DNA of 14,346 bases from contig JARRPZ010000103.1 of NCBI GenBank assembly GCA_037382365.1, positions 1 through 14,346 on the forward strand, in the 5' to 3' direction. The translations under genes were made by a program, and so were the position numbers. This stretch comes from Lentisalinibacter sp037382365 (GTDB lineage: Bacteria > Pseudomonadota > Gammaproteobacteria > Steroidobacterales > Woeseiaceae). Positions 13,756 to 14,346 of this stretch are shown one piece after another (positions within the stretch are counted from its first letter, which is position 1; each line of letters opens with the position of its first letter). The notes below the pieces were generated by a model. That model worked only from the letters and a program-made list of their open reading frames with translations, was not told the DNA's origin and did not search any database.

Positions 13756-14346
13756 TCAGGGCAGCTCGTCGACCGCGTCCGGGACTTTCTCCGGCGGCAG
13801 CAGATCCTGAGCACTGACGCCAAGCTCCAGCGCGGTCGTGCTCGCCGTGTAGATGGACGAGTAGGTGCCGACGATGATGCCGACGATCAGCGCGATGGAG
13901 AACGGGCCGATCGCCTCTCCGCCCAGAAAGAGCAGGGCGAACAGCACCAGCAGCGTGGTGAGACCGGTGATGATGGTCCGGCCCAGCATCTGGTTGAACG
14001 AGATGTTCATGACCTCGATCGGCTCGACGCCACGCAGCTTCAGAAAATTCTCGCGGATACGGTCGAAGACCACGACGGTATCGTTCAGCGAATAGCCGAT
14101 GACCGCCAGTATCGCCGCCAGCACCGACAGGTCGAACGGCAACTGGAACAGCGAGAAGAATCCGAGGGTAATGATCACGTCGTGCACCAGGGCCGCCACG
14201 GCGCCTGCCGCGAAGCGCCACTGGAAACGGAACATCACGTAGGCGAAGATCATGATCAGGGTGAAGATCATGGCCAGCCCGCCCTTCTCCGTCAGCTCGC
14301 GACCGACCTGGGGGCCGACGAAATCCACCCGCCGCAATTCGACGTT
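13756..14346 (-). CDS. secF: Protein translocase subunit SecF, C-terminal part (cut by window edge)
   Basis: 196 C-terminal residues, open to the right edge, of a protein that is usually about 310-320 residues. SecF forms an inner-membrane complex with SecD that uses the proton gradient to complete protein export. Visible features are the conserved 'VDFVGPQVGREL' just after the periplasmic domain, then five hydrophobic helices. One of them bears the family signature 'GYSLNDTVVVFDRIRENF' with its charged residues in the membrane region. The last helix ends in 'YSSIYTAST', followed by a short cytoplasmic tail. The first membrane helix and most of the periplasmic domain lie beyond the window. 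It converges on suhB; secF beside suhB is the order seen in Pseudomonas-like genomes. Confidence 0.96.
   Translation of the reverse strand, partial: NVELRRVDFVGPQVGRELTEKGGLAMIFTLIMIFAYVMFRFQWRFAAGAVAALVHDVIITLGFFSLFQLPFDLSVLAAILAVIGYSLNDTVVVFDRIRENFLKLRGVEPIEVMNISFNQMLGRTIITGLTTLLVLFALLFLGGEAIGPFSIALIVGIIVGTYSSIYTASTTALELGVSAQDLLPPEKVPDAVDELP

Overview
This is a GC-rich chromosomal window from a gammaproteobacterium, family not resolved. The evidence is gene order. Reading right to left, the window runs secF, suhB, trmJ, iscS, an iscU-like gene, iscA, ndk, rlmN, pilF, rodZ, hisS, yfgM, bamB, der, and then, after one extra gene and on the opposite strand, an M23 peptidase and xseA. From memory this closely follows the order in Pseudomonas and relatives. 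I see no mobile element, CRISPR array, tRNA or rRNA, and almost every base is coding. No stretch over about 135 bases lacks a gene.

Layout. (1) 1-1139, plus strand: the C-terminal end of xseA, overlapping by 4 bases a secreted M23 metallopeptidase. (2) 1180-10170, minus strand: a tightly packed run ndk-rlmN-pilF-rodZ-hisS-yfgM-bamB-der-'metX'. It covers nucleotide metabolism, rRNA methylation, pilus assembly, cell shape, tRNA charging, outer-membrane protein assembly, ribosome assembly and a MetX-family acyltransferase. Gaps are 52 bases or less and several stop/start codons overlap. (3) 10227-12915, minus strand: trmJ-iscS-iscU-like-iscA, closed by a clear rho-independent terminator just before ndk. 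(4) 12991-13724, plus strand: suhB, divergent from trmJ and broken by an internal out-of-frame deletion. (5) 13756-14346, minus strand: the C-terminal end of secF.

The housekeeping framework is ordinary; what is missing or altered is more interesting. Compared with the usual order, iscR and cysE are absent between trmJ and iscS, hscB-hscA-fdx-iscX are absent between iscA and ndk, and ispG is absent between rodZ and hisS. The iscU-like protein is strongly divergent: it keeps one clear scaffold cysteine, has lost the C106 equivalent, and lacks the LPPVK chaperone site, which fits the missing HscA/HscB. IscS lacks the usual C-terminal tail. The acyltransferase beside der resembles the serine O-succinyltransferase branch of the MetX family more than homoserine acyltransferases. 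It could replace the missing cysE in making cysteine, the sulfur donor for IscS. The functional links are inference; the sequence features are visible directly.
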